DNA of 64,000 bases, from positions 27,173 to 91,172 of the forward strand of contig POWY01000009.1 of the NCBI GenBank assembly GCA_003044455.1, given 5' to 3'. The notes below the pieces were generated by a model, which saw only the letters and a list, made by a program, of their open reading frames with translations, searched no databases and was not told where the DNA came from. Shown one piece after another: positions 63,806 through 64,000 of this stretch (position 1 is the first letter of the stretch; every line of letters starts with the position of its first letter). This DNA comes from Neisseria bergeri (GTDB taxonomy: Bacteria; Pseudomonadota; Gammaproteobacteria; Burkholderiales; Neisseriaceae). The translations under genes were made by a program, and so were the position numbers.

Positions 63806-64000
63806 TCAAGCCATTTGGATACCGTTTTCGGTGGTACCGTTTTCGGCAAAGTAATCACGCATCCGGGCATTCGATATCGTCAGCAGTTTGCGCATACATG
63901 CCGTAACGGCAACCTTATACGGCTTACCCTTGGACAGCAGGCGTTGGTAGAAATCCCGAATAAGCGGTTCAAAACGTGTCGCTGCCACGGTAGCCATATA
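63806..64000 (-). CDS. IS110-family transposase, C-terminal part (runs off window)
   Basis: The last 64 codons of a transposase that begins beyond base 64000. MATVAATRFEPLIRDFYQRL then KVAVTACMRKLLTISNARM is the Transposase_20 C-terminal signature of IS110 enzymes, DEDD-type recombinases that use a bridge RNA. The frame is open to the window edge (a Tyr codon precedes the Met), so that Met is internal. Whether the gene is intact cannot be seen. Confidence 0.85.
   Translation of the reverse strand, partial: YMATVAATRFEPLIRDFYQRLLSKGKPYKVAVTACMRKLLTISNARMRDYFAENGTTENGIQMA

Noticed and set aside
1..64000. tRNA or rRNA genes
   Set aside because: No stretch with TTCRANYC plus cloverleaf or with rRNA signatures was recognised by eye.

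Overview
The window is chromosomal DNA of a human-adapted Neisseria, N. meningitidis or a close commensal such as N. lactamica or N. polysaccharea. The evidence is the very dense 12-mer DNA uptake sequence (DUS) ATGCCGTCTGAA, often paired as inverted repeats acting as terminators; Correia elements (CREE); dRS3 repeats of the form ATTCCC-N8-GGGAAT in mosaic arrays (NIMEs); and a typical neisserial gene complement (pil, pgl, type II-C cas). No rRNA or tRNA gene was seen. Species cannot be fixed from this sequence alone.

Layout. 1-5200: the 5' end of carA with an attenuator-like leader, then pilC (type IV pilus tip adhesin/assembly factor) between two dRS3 arrays. 5435-11060: lspA, ispH, a HAD phosphatase, a TonB-dependent receptor with a siderophore-type esterase, and an IS110-family remnant. 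11198-16388: a complete type II-C CRISPR-Cas locus (five-spacer array, cas2, cas1, cas9, and a divergent tracrRNA). 16450-24263: dnaE, then an apparent accessory module of an SbmA/YddA-like ABC transporter and a second TonB-dependent siderophore receptor, flanked by short direct repeats. 24652-27693: two small genes, an RNase AM/PHP phosphatase and avtA.

27749-35922 is the O-linked protein glycosylation (pgl) operon pglF-G-H-B-C-D. pglG is out of frame at a C10 tract and pglH is in frame at another C10 tract. 36117-41165 holds ribD, nrdR, a class II glutamine amidotransferase, aroB and aroK. 41873-47011 is the pilMNOPQ operon, with ponA divergent. 49679-55728: engB, cytochrome c4, the cytochrome c maturation pair resB/ccsA, and tsaD. 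55772-58290: a lipid A-type acyltransferase and metK, which is preceded by a structured RNA candidate with riboswitch-like architecture. 58382-60577 is a nitric-oxide module (nsrR, a hemerythrin-like protein, nnrS). tyrA, a nitrilase, an EamA transporter and the end of an IS110 transposase close the window.

The strongest leads are: (i) the metK upstream RNA, whose 5' strand can pair either with an internal strand or with its own intrinsic terminator and which has S-box-like sequence blocks; (ii) a Cas9 with a divergent PAM-interacting domain, a DUS core inside its tracrRNA and an intrinsic terminator between cas9 and cas1; (iii) the two-gene iron-uptake module bounded by 12-bp direct repeats; and (iv) a carA leader with competing hairpins. 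Family and locus comparisons are from memory; no database search was run.
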